DNA of 43,316 nt from Flavobacteriia bacterium (GTDB taxonomy: Bacteria; Bacteroidota; Bacteroidia; Flavobacteriales_D; Crocinitomicaceae), in NCBI GenBank assembly GCA_009924735.1, contig RFQZ01000022.1, forward strand, positions 1 through 43,316, given 5' to 3'. Position numbers and translations under genes: made by a program. The notes beneath the pieces were generated by a model. The model had not been told where the DNA came from and ran no database searches. It saw only the letters and a program-made list of their open reading frames with translations. Below are positions 1-7,531 of this stretch, piece after piece; within the stretch, counting starts at the first letter, position 1; each line of letters begins with the position of its first letter.

Positions 1-15
1 GAGGAATTTCGCTGA

Positions 16-309
16 ATGGAGGATATACACATTGGCAAACAAATCAAGAGCGTATTAGAATCCAGGGGAATTTCTGTAACAGAATTTGCAAAACGCATTA
101 ATAAATCAAGAGAGAATATTTATTCTATTTTTACAAGAAAAACCATAGATACGGGGTTACTTCAAACCATCTCGAGGGTACTCGAATATGATTTTTTTAT
201 GCATCTGAGTACAACCCATTATCAACTTGTGGAAGAAATTCAAATTTTAAAAGAAGAAAACCGGCTTTTAAAGGATTATAACAAGCTGCTGAAGAAAGTG
301 AGCAAGTAG
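16..309 (+). CDS. Small HTH (XRE-like) DNA-binding protein with C-terminal coiled coil
   Basis: 97-residue protein. Residues about 5-60 resemble a Cro/C1 (XRE) helix-turn-helix domain: a conserved GKQIKSVLESRGISVTEFA opening, then a recognition-helix-like INKSRENIYSIF and a third helix ending LEYDFF. Residues about 68-95 are rich in Leu, Glu and Lys with heptad-like spacing (EEIQILKEENRLLKDYNKLL), which suggests a short coiled coil for dimerisation. There is no catalytic domain, so a DNA-binding regulator or a small nucleoid or phage-type accessory protein is the simplest reading. The ATG at 16 is the first in frame, but only 15 bases precede it here, so a longer start outside the window cannot be excluded. 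It is followed by a long gene-free stretch. The target is unknown. Confidence 0.8.
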   Translation: MEDIHIGKQIKSVLESRGISVTEFAKRINKSRENIYSIFTRKTIDTGLLQTISRVLEYDFFMHLSTTHYQLVEEIQILKEENRLLKDYNKLLKKVSK

Positions 310-328
310 TGATTTTGACCCTTTATAA

Positions 329-398
329 TCTTACCTCCCCCATTCGACGTCATTTCGCTGCGCTGCATTTTGCTCAGGGGTCGGTTAATATTTCCCTA
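329..398. repeat. Intergenic direct repeat, copy 1 (70 bases)
   Basis: Begins TCTTACCTCCCCCATTCGAC and ends TTAATATTTCCCTA. It matches copy 2 at 542-611 in the same orientation at 68 of 70 positions, with no indels. The unit contains the palindrome GACGTC and related segments CATTTCGCT and CATTTTGCT. It starts 20 bases after the stop of the HTH gene. It looks like a dispersed intergenic repeat; no transposase or terminal inverted repeats were seen. Confidence 0.85.
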
Positions 399-541
399 GA
401 AGCGGGTAAAATTCCAAAACGGCGGCTGAGCGCTTTGTAATCAGCCAGGCGAAACTGAAAATTCAAATAAGGCATAATGTTCACCCTCCTTGGTCTACCT
501 TCCTCCAGCCGTCGGACACGGTTAGGGAGTAGAATTCATCC

Positions 542-611
542 TCTTACCTCCCCCATTTGACGTCATTTCGCTTCGCTGCATTTTGCTCAGGGGTCGGTTA
601 ATATTTCCCTA
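542..611. repeat. Intergenic direct repeat, copy 2 (70 bases)
   Basis: Second copy of the unit at 329-398. It differs only at two bases (CATTTGAC for CATTCGAC, and GCTTCGC for GCTGCGC). The copies start 213 bases apart. This copy ends 30 bases from the stop codon of the minus-strand acyl-CoA dehydrogenase, so it lies in that gene's 3' region. Similarity stops abruptly at both ends. Confidence 0.85.
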
Positions 612-641
612 AGCCCCGTTTTAGCACCTAGGGTAAGGCAT

Positions 642-1784
642 TTACGCGGTTAAAATGCCTCTGGAAATTACAATCTTTTGCACTTCTGAGGTCCCTTCAT
701 AAATCTGGGTAATTTTGGCATCGCGCATCAAACGTTCAACGTGGTATTCTTTTACAAAACCATAGCCACCATGAATTTGTACCGCTTCAACGGTTTGTGT
801 CATTGCCACTTTAGAAGCGTACAATTTTGCCATGGCACCCGATTGGTCATAGTTTCTACCGTTGTCTTTATCCAACGCTGATTTATACACCAACAATCGA
901 GCAGCCTCAATTTCAGTAGCCATGTCAGCCAACTTGAAAGCAATTGCTTGGTGCTTGTAGATCTCTTTTCCGAAAGCCTTTCTTTCTTTTGCATACGCAG
1001 CAGATAACTCGAATCCACCTGCGGCAATTCCCAATGCTTGGGCAGCAATCCCGATTCTTCCACCGCTCAATACTTTCATCGCGAATTTGAATCCGAAACC
1101 ATCTTCACCAATTCTGTTTTCTTTCGGAACTTTTACATCATTGAACAACAATGTATGGGTATCACTTCCGCGAATTCCCAATTTATCTTCTTTGGCACCT
1201 ATGATAAAACCGTCCATGCCTCTTTCAATGATCAAAGCATTGATTCCTTTGTGTCCTAATTCCACATTGGTTTGTGCAATCACTAAATAAATGGAAGCAG
1301 TAGACCCATTGGTAATCCAATTCTTTGTACCATTCAATACATAATGATCTCCGTGGTCAATTGCAGTGGTACGTTGTGAAGTTGCATCTGAACCTGCTTC
1401 GGGCTCTGAAAGGCAAAACGCGCCAATTTTCTCTCCTTTTGCCAAAGGAACCAAATACTTTTCTTTTTGTTCTTCGGTACCAAAAGTTTCTAACCCCCAG
1501 CATACCAATGAGTTGTTTACAGACATGCATACAGAAGCAGAAGCATCGACTTTAGAAATCTCCTCCATCGCCAACACATAGGAAAGGGTATCCATACCAC
1601 TACCGCCGTATTTCGAATCTACCATCATTCCCATAAATCCCAATTCTCCCAACTGTTTCATTTCCTCTGTAGGAAATTTTTGCAAGTTGTCGCGCTCAAT
1701 TACGCCTGGTTTTAATACGTTTTGGGCAAAATCTCTCGCCGCTTCTTTCACTGCTAAATGCTCCTCTGTTAATTCAAAATGCAT
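642..1784 (-). CDS. Acyl-CoA dehydrogenase
   Basis: 380-residue FAD enzyme that oxidises acyl-CoA thioesters to enoyl-CoA in fatty-acid or branched-chain amino-acid breakdown. The length fits the short/medium-chain family. The family signature is present at about 123-134 (FCLSEPEAGSDA), QIHGGYGF at 336-343, and IYEGTSEVQ at 361-369, whose Glu363 is at the usual catalytic-base position of the short-chain group. The frame stays open upstream to 1931, but that stretch lacks family similarity and overlaps the divergent anmK. The start at 1784 (MHFELTEEH) aligns with the family N terminus and lies downstream of a -7 promoter element at 1813-1820. Substrate chain length cannot be decided from sequence. 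Monocistronic here. Confidence 0.95.
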   Translation of the reverse strand: MHFELTEEHLAVKEAARDFAQNVLKPGVIERDNLQKFPTEEMKQLGELGFMGMMVDSKYGGSGMDTLSYVLAMEEISKVDASASVCMSVNNSLVCWGLETFGTEEQKEKYLVPLAKGEKIGAFCLSEPEAGSDATSQRTTAIDHGDHYVLNGTKNWITNGSTASIYLVIAQTNVELGHKGINALIIERGMDGFIIGAKEDKLGIRGSDTHTLLFNDVKVPKENRIGEDGFGFKFAMKVLSGGRIGIAAQALGIAAGGFELSAAYAKERKAFGKEIYKHQAIAFKLADMATEIEAARLLVYKSALDKDNGRNYDQSGAMAKLYASKVAMTQTVEAVQIHGGYGFVKEYHVERLMRDAKITQIYEGTSEVQKIVISRGILTA

Positions 1785-1812
1785 ATTAATCTTGATTAGA
1801 TTTTTACTTTTA

Positions 1813-1820
1813 CAAAAGTA
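1813..1820 (-). promoter_or_regulatory. -7 promoter element for acyl-CoA dehydrogenase
   Basis: Reads TACTTTTG on the minus strand, a full match to the Bacteroidota TAnnTTTG element, 28 bases upstream of the chosen start. No clear -33 TTG at the ideal distance. It sits in the 64-base gap between the divergent acyl-CoA dehydrogenase and anmK starts. Confidence 0.5.
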
Positions 1821-1848
1821 ATTGATTTTTCGTTTTGTAACCACATTT

Positions 1849-2922
1849 ATGACTAAAACCATAAGGCTTATCGGATTGATGTCTGGAACTTCACTCGACG
1901 GATTGGATGTCGCGCATGTTGAATTTATCATAACGGGGGAACACTACACTTTTCAACTCATCCATTCAAAAACCTACGTACTTCCTGAATCCATTAAACA
2001 CACACTCGAAAACATTCCCAACGCATTGGCACATGCTGTTTTTAAACTGAACCAAGAAATAGGAATTCACTATGCCGATTGTGTGAATGCTTTTATCTCG
2101 GAACATCGCATCGAAAAAAATACCCTTGCAGCCATTGCCTCTCACGGCCAAACCGTCTTTCATCAACCCCATCTTGGGTACACCGTCCAATTGGGTTGTG
2201 GGACCACCCTGGCCTATCACACCGGAATCCAAGTGATAAACAACTTTCGGGCTTTAGACATTGCTGCAGGTGGACAAGGCGCACCACTCGTGCCGATTGG
2301 AGACCATCTGCTTTTTCAAGGCCTCGCTGAAGGATTTTTAAACATCGGGGGATTTGCAAACCTATCCTTTGTGCGCGACACTAAAAATGTTGCCTATGAC
2401 ATCGGTCCTGGAAATTTACCTCTAAATGCCTATGCCCAAAAACTTGGCTTTGCGTACGATGACAATGGACAATTAAGTAAATCGGGAACCATAAATCAAA
2501 CCCTACTTGCTGACTTGAATAACCTGGCCTATTACGGTTTGGCTGCACCAAAATCCTTGGGTACGGAATGGTTGGTGAATTCCTTTTATCCTTTGATTCC
2601 AAATGACCTGGACCCTCACAGCGTAATCGCAACCTTGTGTGAGCACATAGCGCAAAGGATTGCCCAGGAAATCAATCACCACAAACTGGAAAGCATTTAT
2701 GTTACCGGCGGCGGTGCGCACAACACGTATTTGTTGGATAGAATTCAAAACTACACGAGCTGTAAATGGATCATTCCCAACAAGGAAATCATTGATTTTA
2801 AGGAAGCCATCATCTTTGCTTTTTTGGGTTTGCGCTATTTGGAAGGCAAGCACAATGCCTTAGCCTCGGTCACAGGAGCCCAAAAAAATGTGTGTGGTGG
2901 AAGCCTACATCTTCCTTGCTAA
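1849..2922 (+). CDS. anmK: Anhydro-N-acetylmuramic acid kinase
   Basis: 357-residue ASKHA-fold kinase that opens 1,6-anhydro-MurNAc and phosphorylates it to MurNAc-6-phosphate in cell-wall recycling. Visible signatures are GLMSGTSLDGLD (9-20, phosphate binding), IASHGQTVFH (96-105), DIAAGGQGAPLVP (137-149), YDIGPGN (183-189, Asp184 a candidate catalytic residue), YVTGGGAHN (284-292) and KEAIIFAFL (318-326). The start at 1849 puts the GLMSGTS motif at the usual distance from the N terminus; a longer frame from 1822 would add nine residues without similarity. It is divergent from the acyl-CoA dehydrogenase. No murQ or other recycling gene is adjacent. Confidence 0.95.
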   Translation: MTKTIRLIGLMSGTSLDGLDVAHVEFIITGEHYTFQLIHSKTYVLPESIKHTLENIPNALAHAVFKLNQEIGIHYADCVNAFISEHRIEKNTLAAIASHGQTVFHQPHLGYTVQLGCGTTLAYHTGIQVINNFRALDIAAGGQGAPLVPIGDHLLFQGLAEGFLNIGGFANLSFVRDTKNVAYDIGPGNLPLNAYAQKLGFAYDDNGQLSKSGTINQTLLADLNNLAYYGLAAPKSLGTEWLVNSFYPLIPNDLDPHSVIATLCEHIAQRIAQEINHHKLESIYVTGGGAHNTYLLDRIQNYTSCKWIIPNKEIIDFKEAIIFAFLGLRYLEGKHNALASVTGAQKNVCGGSLHLPC

Positions 2923-2941
2923 GGTTTATTCACACTTGTGA

Positions 2942-2961
2942 TGTTGGAAAAATATCCAACA
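2942..2961. other. Short hairpin after anmK
   Basis: Inverted repeat TGTTGGA/TCCAACA with a six-base A-rich loop, 20 bases after the anmK stop. There is no T-run, so it is not a standard intrinsic terminator. It may affect mRNA 3' stability or be chance. Confidence 0.3.
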
Positions 2962-3020
2962 CTCGGAAAATCAATGGACATTCAAAGTAACTTTAACGTC
3001 AGAAAAAACACAACCACGCC

Positions 3021-4250
3021 ATGATTGAATTATTAAAAAACTTTGAGAACAAACGTCCAGAAATCGTTTTTGAATGGAAGGATCCTGAAACCGAAGCTGT
3101 TGGATGGGTGGTAATCAATAGTTTACGTGGCGGAGCAGCAGGGGGAGGCACACGGATGCGCATTGGATTAGACAAACGCGAGGTTGAATCCTTGGCAAAA
3201 ACCATGGAAGTAAAATTTACCGTTGCTGGTCCTGCGATTGGCGGCGCGAAATCCGGAATTTGCTTTGACCCCAACGACCCAAGAAAGGAAGGCGTTTTGC
3301 GGAGGTGGTTTGCAGCGGTTACGCCTTTACTGAAAACCTACTACGGTACAGGGGGAGATTTAAACGTAGATGAAATTCACGAAGTAATTCCAATCACATC
3401 ATCCTGCGGTGTTTTACATCCCCAAGAAGGTGTATTCAATGGCCATTTTAAACCGAATGAAACCGATAAAATGAACCGCATCGGTCAGTTGCAAAAGGGG
3501 GTACTAAAAAACATTACATCGGATGTATTAAGTCCGGACCCTTCGCGAAACTTCGTGGTAGCGGACATGATAACAGGATACGGTGTAGCGGTTTCCATTC
3601 AACATTATTACAGAATTTGGGGCGGATCGCTGAAAGACAAGAAGGTCTTAATCCAGGGATGGGGGAACGTGGGTTCTGCAGCAGCATTTTACCTATCTCA
3701 AGCAGGGGCAAAAGTAGTTGGAATCATTGACCGAGTGGGTGGGCTTCTCAACGAGGAAGGATTTTCATTCGAAGAAATACGTAAGCTTTTTTTGGAGAAA
3801 AATGGAAATACCCTTACGCATCCCAATTTGCTTTCCTACGAAGAAATCAATGAGAAAATTTGGGACATGCCTGCAGATATTTTTGTGCCTTGTGCTGGAA
3901 GCCGCATGATCACAATGGACCAATTAAAAAGAATGCTTCAAGGTAAAGTTCAGGTAATCTCTTCCGGAGCCAATGTTCCTTTTGCAGACCCAGAGATTTT
4001 CTTCGGCGCCATAGCAGAATACGCCGATGAACATTTGTCACTCATTCCTGATTTTATTGCCAATTGCGGAATGGCCAGGGTTTTTGCCTATTTGATGGGT
4101 ACAGATTTACCTGAATTGGAAGAATCATTGATATTCAACGACACGGAGAAAATCATTTCTGATGCTTTAGAAAAGGTTCATGCATCGAACCCTTCCGCTC
4201 ATAAGATCGCGAATGCGGCCTTTGAAATCGCATTAAAGCAACTTACGTAA
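3021..4250 (+). CDS. Glu/Leu/Phe/Val dehydrogenase family enzyme
   Basis: 409-residue NAD(P)-dependent amino-acid dehydrogenase, catalysing reversible oxidative deamination to a 2-oxo acid and ammonia. The N-terminal dimerisation/catalytic domain carries GGGTRMR (41-47), two Lys in MEVKFTVAGPAIGGAKSGI (Lys65 and the likely catalytic Lys77), and YGTGGDLNVDE (108-118). The NAD-binding Rossmann motif is GWGNVG (213-218), with an acidic Asp237 at the end of the following strand (VVGIID), which favours NAD. The length is between leucine dehydrogenase (about 365) and hexameric glutamate dehydrogenase (about 415-450), so substrate is uncertain. The next gene begins 67 bases downstream. Confidence 0.93.
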   Translation: MIELLKNFENKRPEIVFEWKDPETEAVGWVVINSLRGGAAGGGTRMRIGLDKREVESLAKTMEVKFTVAGPAIGGAKSGICFDPNDPRKEGVLRRWFAAVTPLLKTYYGTGGDLNVDEIHEVIPITSSCGVLHPQEGVFNGHFKPNETDKMNRIGQLQKGVLKNITSDVLSPDPSRNFVVADMITGYGVAVSIQHYYRIWGGSLKDKKVLIQGWGNVGSAAAFYLSQAGAKVVGIIDRVGGLLNEEGFSFEEIRKLFLEKNGNTLTHPNLLSYEEINEKIWDMPADIFVPCAGSRMITMDQLKRMLQGKVQVISSGANVPFADPEIFFGAIAEYADEHLSLIPDFIANCGMARVFAYLMGTDLPELEESLIFNDTEKIISDALEKVHASNPSAHKIANAAFEIALKQLT

Positions 4251-4317
4251 ATGAACATCGTAACCTTCAGGCTAGCCAATGTTGTAACTTTTTAATTCTA
4301 ATGACGATATAACCATT

Positions 4318-5085
4318 ATGGCAACAATTCAACCTAACCAAAATTGGTATGTTCATAGCAATCCAAAAGATGTCCGTAACAGTCTTATCATTTCGACGGG
4401 GTCCATTTTGTTGTTGGTTTTACTCTTGTTTCTCATCACCTACACAACCCCTGACCCACCGCCCGTAGCGCACCTATTGTTAGAGGAAGAGGTTTTGCAA
4501 GATGTTGAGGTTGAAGCTTTGTTAATTGCAGATGGGGGTTCAGCAGAAGGTGGGGGAACTCCTTCCAACGATGAACGTTCTGAACCCATGGAACAAACCG
4601 AACAACATTTAACCTACAAAGGACAAGAACCCATTCAAAGTGGGAAATCAAACCACACCACAGGCAACAATGCCAACAACCCTTCAAGTTCACCACACAA
4701 AGCAAACAATCCTTTTGGAGACGGAGGCACCGGAGGGGGCGAAAGTGGCGGAAATGGAAGCTTGTTTGGGAATGGAAATGGTACCGGTGGCGAAGGAAAC
4801 GGTGAAGGCGATGGGTATGGCGATGGCCGTGATAGAATTCGAATCAATGACCCAGTTCTCCCAAAATACAATACAGACATCGACCTTAAGGTGCATTTGA
4901 AACTTACCGTTTCAGGATCAGGTGATGTAACCAATGCCGTCTGCATTAAATCTAAAACCACCACAACTGACCAATCCATCATAAACGATGTGGTTCGACA
5001 AGTCATCAAGCAAGTGCGTTATAAAAAGGACCCCAAAGACCGTCCTGCATTTTGCTTTTTCACCGTGAAAGTGAATGCCAACTAA
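4318..5085 (+). CDS. TonB-like energy-transducer protein with Gly-rich linker
   Basis: 255-residue inner-membrane-anchored protein. A short cytoplasmic N terminus is followed by one transmembrane helix at about 22-42, a Pro run (PDPPPV), and an acidic then Asn/Ser/Gly-rich periplasmic linker. The linker ends in an extremely Gly-rich stretch at 134-170. A folded C-terminal domain at about 186-255 (IDLKVHLKLTVSGSGDVTNA, then IINDVVRQVIKQV) resembles the TonB C-terminal fold. This is the architecture of TonB/TolA-like transducers that span the periplasm. No exbB, exbD, tolQ or tolR lies next to it. Its last 11 bases overlap the start of folC, so the two are probably translated together. The outer-membrane partner is unknown. 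Confidence 0.75.
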   Translation: MATIQPNQNWYVHSNPKDVRNSLIISTGSILLLVLLLFLITYTTPDPPPVAHLLLEEEVLQDVEVEALLIADGGSAEGGGTPSNDERSEPMEQTEQHLTYKGQEPIQSGKSNHTTGNNANNPSSSPHKANNPFGDGGTGGGESGGNGSLFGNGNGTGGEGNGEGDGYGDGRDRIRINDPVLPKYNTDIDLKVHLKLTVSGSGDVTNAVCIKSKTTTTDQSIINDVVRQVIKQVRYKKDPKDRPAFCFFTVKVNAN

Positions 5086-6316
5086 GTATTCCATTTCCAT
5101 TCAATGGTTATTCCAACAATTTCCATCTTACCAAAACCTTGGAGCTCAAGCGTATAAACCCGGGCTCGAAAACACCCGGAACATTTTAGCGCACTTTGGA
5201 AATCCTGAAAAAGACTTAACCTTCATACACGTTGCGGGGACCAACGGAAAGGGATCAACGTGTGCGTTTATCCATTCATTTCTTCAACAAAAAGGGTTGA
5301 AAGTTGGCCTGTTTACTTCACCCCACTTGGTAGATTTTCGGGAGCGAATACGCATCAACGGAAAAGCAATATCTGAAACGGAGGTCATTGATTTTATTGA
5401 GCAGGTTCGTCCATTGGAATTGAACCTTTCCTTTTTCGAGATCACCTTGGCGATGGCTTTGGTTTATTTCAAAGAACAAGGATGCGATTATGTGGTACTC
5501 GAAACCGGTTTGGGAGGTAGGCTCGACGCTACCAATGTTGTTACCCCTGCCCTTTCGATCATCACCAACATTGGATTTGACCATCAAGCCTTTTTGGGAA
5601 ATACCTTAGCGGAAATCGCATCAGAAAAAGCAGGAATCATTAAACCGGGCATCCCTGTGATTTGCGGAGAAGAAAATCCAGCGCTTCAATCGGTATTCAA
5701 ACAAAAAGCAGAAGCAGAAGGAGCACCCATCTACTTCAGTAACCGCAGAATCACAGACGAAGAAAATTTACTCCCCTCCTACCAACGTAAAAATGCTGCC
5801 TTGGCAATGGAGGGACTTTCCTTATTGGGATTCGATGTGATGGCATTTGATGTCATTGAAACCTGGAAAACATTGTTTCCGCAAACCGGATTCATGGGCC
5901 GATTGTTTCCATCGCCAACCCTACCGAACGTATGGTATGACGCTTCACACAATGCCGAAGGATTCAATACGACCTTAGCATCATTGGCAGAAATGGGAAT
6001 CACAAAACCGCTGGTTGTTTTTGGGGCATCCAACGACAAATCGCTTGCGCATGTAATTGAAAGCCGAAATAAGGTCGAACATTGGTATTTCTCTGAATTC
6101 AGCAATACGCGAAGTTACCGCACCTCTGAACTTAAGGATACCATTGCATCTTTGGGATTTGAAACGTATGAAATTTTTCAAGATGTGAATGACGCCATCC
6201 TCGAAGCGATAAACAAACGAAGTGAAGGGCAAGGCATTCTCGTTACTGGAAGTTTCTTTTTACTGAGTGATTGTAAAGAAATACAGCAGTTGATGCGCCA
6301 TCAATTGGCCCAATGA
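5075..6316 (+). CDS. folC: Bifunctional folylpolyglutamate synthase / dihydrofolate synthase
   Basis: 413-residue Mur-ligase-like enzyme that adds glutamate to dihydropteroate and to reduced folates. The ATP P-loop GTNGKGS is at 55-61 and TSPHLVDFRERI at 81-92. The central region has GLGGRLDATN and FDHQAFLGNTLAEIASEKAG, and the C-terminal ligase domain has WYDASHNAEGF. Length is typical. Its ATG lies inside the preceding TonB-like gene (11-base overlap, no other suitable start). Its 3' end overlaps the convergent rsmG by 16 bases. Whether it has both activities or only one cannot be read from sequence. Confidence 0.95.
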   Translation: MPTKYSISIQWLFQQFPSYQNLGAQAYKPGLENTRNILAHFGNPEKDLTFIHVAGTNGKGSTCAFIHSFLQQKGLKVGLFTSPHLVDFRERIRINGKAISETEVIDFIEQVRPLELNLSFFEITLAMALVYFKEQGCDYVVLETGLGGRLDATNVVTPALSIITNIGFDHQAFLGNTLAEIASEKAGIIKPGIPVICGEENPALQSVFKQKAEAEGAPIYFSNRRITDEENLLPSYQRKNAALAMEGLSLLGFDVMAFDVIETWKTLFPQTGFMGRLFPSPTLPNVWYDASHNAEGFNTTLASLAEMGITKPLVVFGASNDKSLAHVIESRNKVEHWYFSEFSNTRSYRTSELKDTIASLGFETYEIFQDVNDAILEAINKRSEGQGILVTGSFFLLSDCKEIQQLMRHQLAQ

Positions 6317-6924
6317 ATTACCTTTTTGGTGTCAAAAAAGTCTTCCTCGAAGTGGTTTTTTAAGGGATGTTCTACAATCTTTCCTTTAAGTCCTTTGAAC
6401 TCATCGCTAAGGTCCCCGCCTTTTAGGTAAAGAATCCCAAAGGGAAACCCATCCTCGTCCTTGCCTTTCTTGATTTTATCTCTTACCCATTCCACAAAGA
6501 CGGGCATGGCTGTAACCGCACGCGAAACCACAAAATCAAACATCCCAGGGATTTGTTCTGCCCTTGCATGATGACCTGTAACATTAGATAATCCCAAAGC
6601 TGAAGCAACTTCGTTAACGACTTTGATTTTTTTACCTATGGAATCTACCAATACGAATTCCGTTTCTGGAAAAAGGATGGCCAATGGAATCCCTGGAAAT
6701 CCACCGCCTGTACCTACATCCAACACCTTCATGCCGGGTTTAAACCCATATACTTTTGCAATGCCAAGGGAATGGAGTACGTGGCGTTCATAAAAATTAT
6801 CGGTGTCTTTCCGCGAGATGACATTGATTTGTTCATTCCAGAACCGATACAACGCTAACAATGCTTGGAATTGATGTCTTTGCTGTTCGCTTATATCTGG
6901 GAAGTAATGTACAATCCTGTCCAC
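6301..6924 (-). CDS. rsmG: 16S rRNA (guanine-527-N7)-methyltransferase
   Basis: 207-residue SAM-dependent methyltransferase that modifies G527 in the 530 loop of 16S rRNA. Motif I is VLDVGTGGGFPGIP (67-80), followed by VLVDSIGKKI (91-100) and the catalytic-region FVVSRAV (131-137); the N-terminal FYERHVLHSL (44-53) is typical. Last gene of a three-gene minus-strand operon: its ATG is one base beyond the stop of the sigma factor gene. In the family, loss gives low-level streptomycin resistance. Confidence 0.96.
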   Translation of the reverse strand: MDRIVHYFPDISEQQRHQFQALLALYRFWNEQINVISRKDTDNFYERHVLHSLGIAKVYGFKPGMKVLDVGTGGGFPGIPLAILFPETEFVLVDSIGKKIKVVNEVASALGLSNVTGHHARAEQIPGMFDFVVSRAVTAMPVFVEWVRDKIKKGKDEDGFPFGILYLKGGDLSDEFKGLKGKIVEHPLKNHFEEDFFDTKKVIHWAN

Positions 6925-6925
6925 A

Positions 6926-7531
6926 TCAAATGGTATCCCTGGTTTTTTCCATCATGTTTGCTAAGAAATCTCTTGCGCGAAACAATTGTGCTTTCACGGT
7001 TCCGAGTGGCAGATTTAATTCTACGGCAATTTCTTCGTAGCTCAATTCCTCAAAATATCTTTTTTCGACCAGTTCGCGGTACCTCGGCTTCAGTTTGCTT
7101 ACCAATAAGCGCATGTGTAAGACCTTTTGATCGTAGATCAAGGATTCCTCTGGGTTATTTACGTTTGCTTTCGCATCAATGCGCATGGTTCCCCCATTGG
7201 AGGTTTGAATGCCGCTGTCCATAGATAAAACATGAACTCTTTTCTTTCGGATGAAATCGATGCAATTGTTTGAAGCAATTTTAAACAACCAGGTACTGAA
7301 GGCAAAGCTAGGGGAATATTGATCGATTCTGTTAAACGCTTTTCCAAAGGCCTCCAAGGTTAAATCCTCCGCATCATCTGCGTTTTTTACCATTTTCAGC
7401 ATCATATAATAAATCGATTCTCGGTAACGATCCATCAGCTCCGCATAAGCAGATTGCTCGCCTTTTTTTGCGGCTTCAACAAGAATATAATCCTTTTGAG
7501 CTTTTTCAGATAAGTGTTCGGTCGTTACCAT
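6926..7531 (-). CDS. ECF-type RNA polymerase sigma factor
   Basis: 201-residue sigma-70 family factor of the extracytoplasmic-function class. Region 2 spans about 27-98 (YAELMDRY, DAEDLTLEAFGKAF, FSTWLFKIASNNCIDFIRKKR). Region 4 spans about 135-190 with the helix-turn-helix LSYEEIAVELNLPLGTVKAQ. Region 3 is absent, as expected. It lies between a glycosyltransferase gene (7-base overlap) and rsmG (one-base gap), so it is probably cotranscribed. No anti-sigma gene is adjacent, so how it is held inactive, if at all, is not visible. The regulon is unknown. Confidence 0.93.
   Translation of the reverse strand: MVTTEHLSEKAQKDYILVEAAKKGEQSAYAELMDRYRESIYYMMLKMVKNADDAEDLTLEAFGKAFNRIDQYSPSFAFSTWLFKIASNNCIDFIRKKRVHVLSMDSGIQTSNGGTMRIDAKANVNNPEESLIYDQKVLHMRLLVSKLKPRYRELVEKRYFEELSYEEIAVELNLPLGTVKAQLFRARDFLANMMEKTRDTI

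Larger units (their letters stand above)
310..641. other. 332-base gene-free stretch holding two direct repeats
   Basis: No credible coding frame. The stretch contains two near-identical 70-base direct repeats (listed separately). Between them, 399-541 is unremarkable sequence with no recognised RNA gene or promoter. An inverted repeat (arms 636-643 and 653-660) spans the stop codon of the acyl-CoA dehydrogenase, but no T-run follows it on the minus strand, so it is a weak terminator candidate at best. Confidence 0.6.

Noticed and set aside
329..611. CRISPR array
   Set aside because: Only two 70-base units, one long spacer-like gap and no cas genes.
636..660. Hairpin at the acyl-CoA dehydrogenase stop as a terminator
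   Set aside because: The stem has eight pairs but a nine-base loop and no T-run on the minus strand.
1038..1581. Open frames on the plus strand inside the acyl-CoA dehydrogenase gene
   Set aside because: They lie antisense to a gene with intact family motifs, have no recognisable product and no promoter.
4635..5009. Minus-strand open frame of Pro/Ser/Phe-rich residues
   Set aside because: It is the antisense shadow of the Gly-rich linker of the TonB-like gene.
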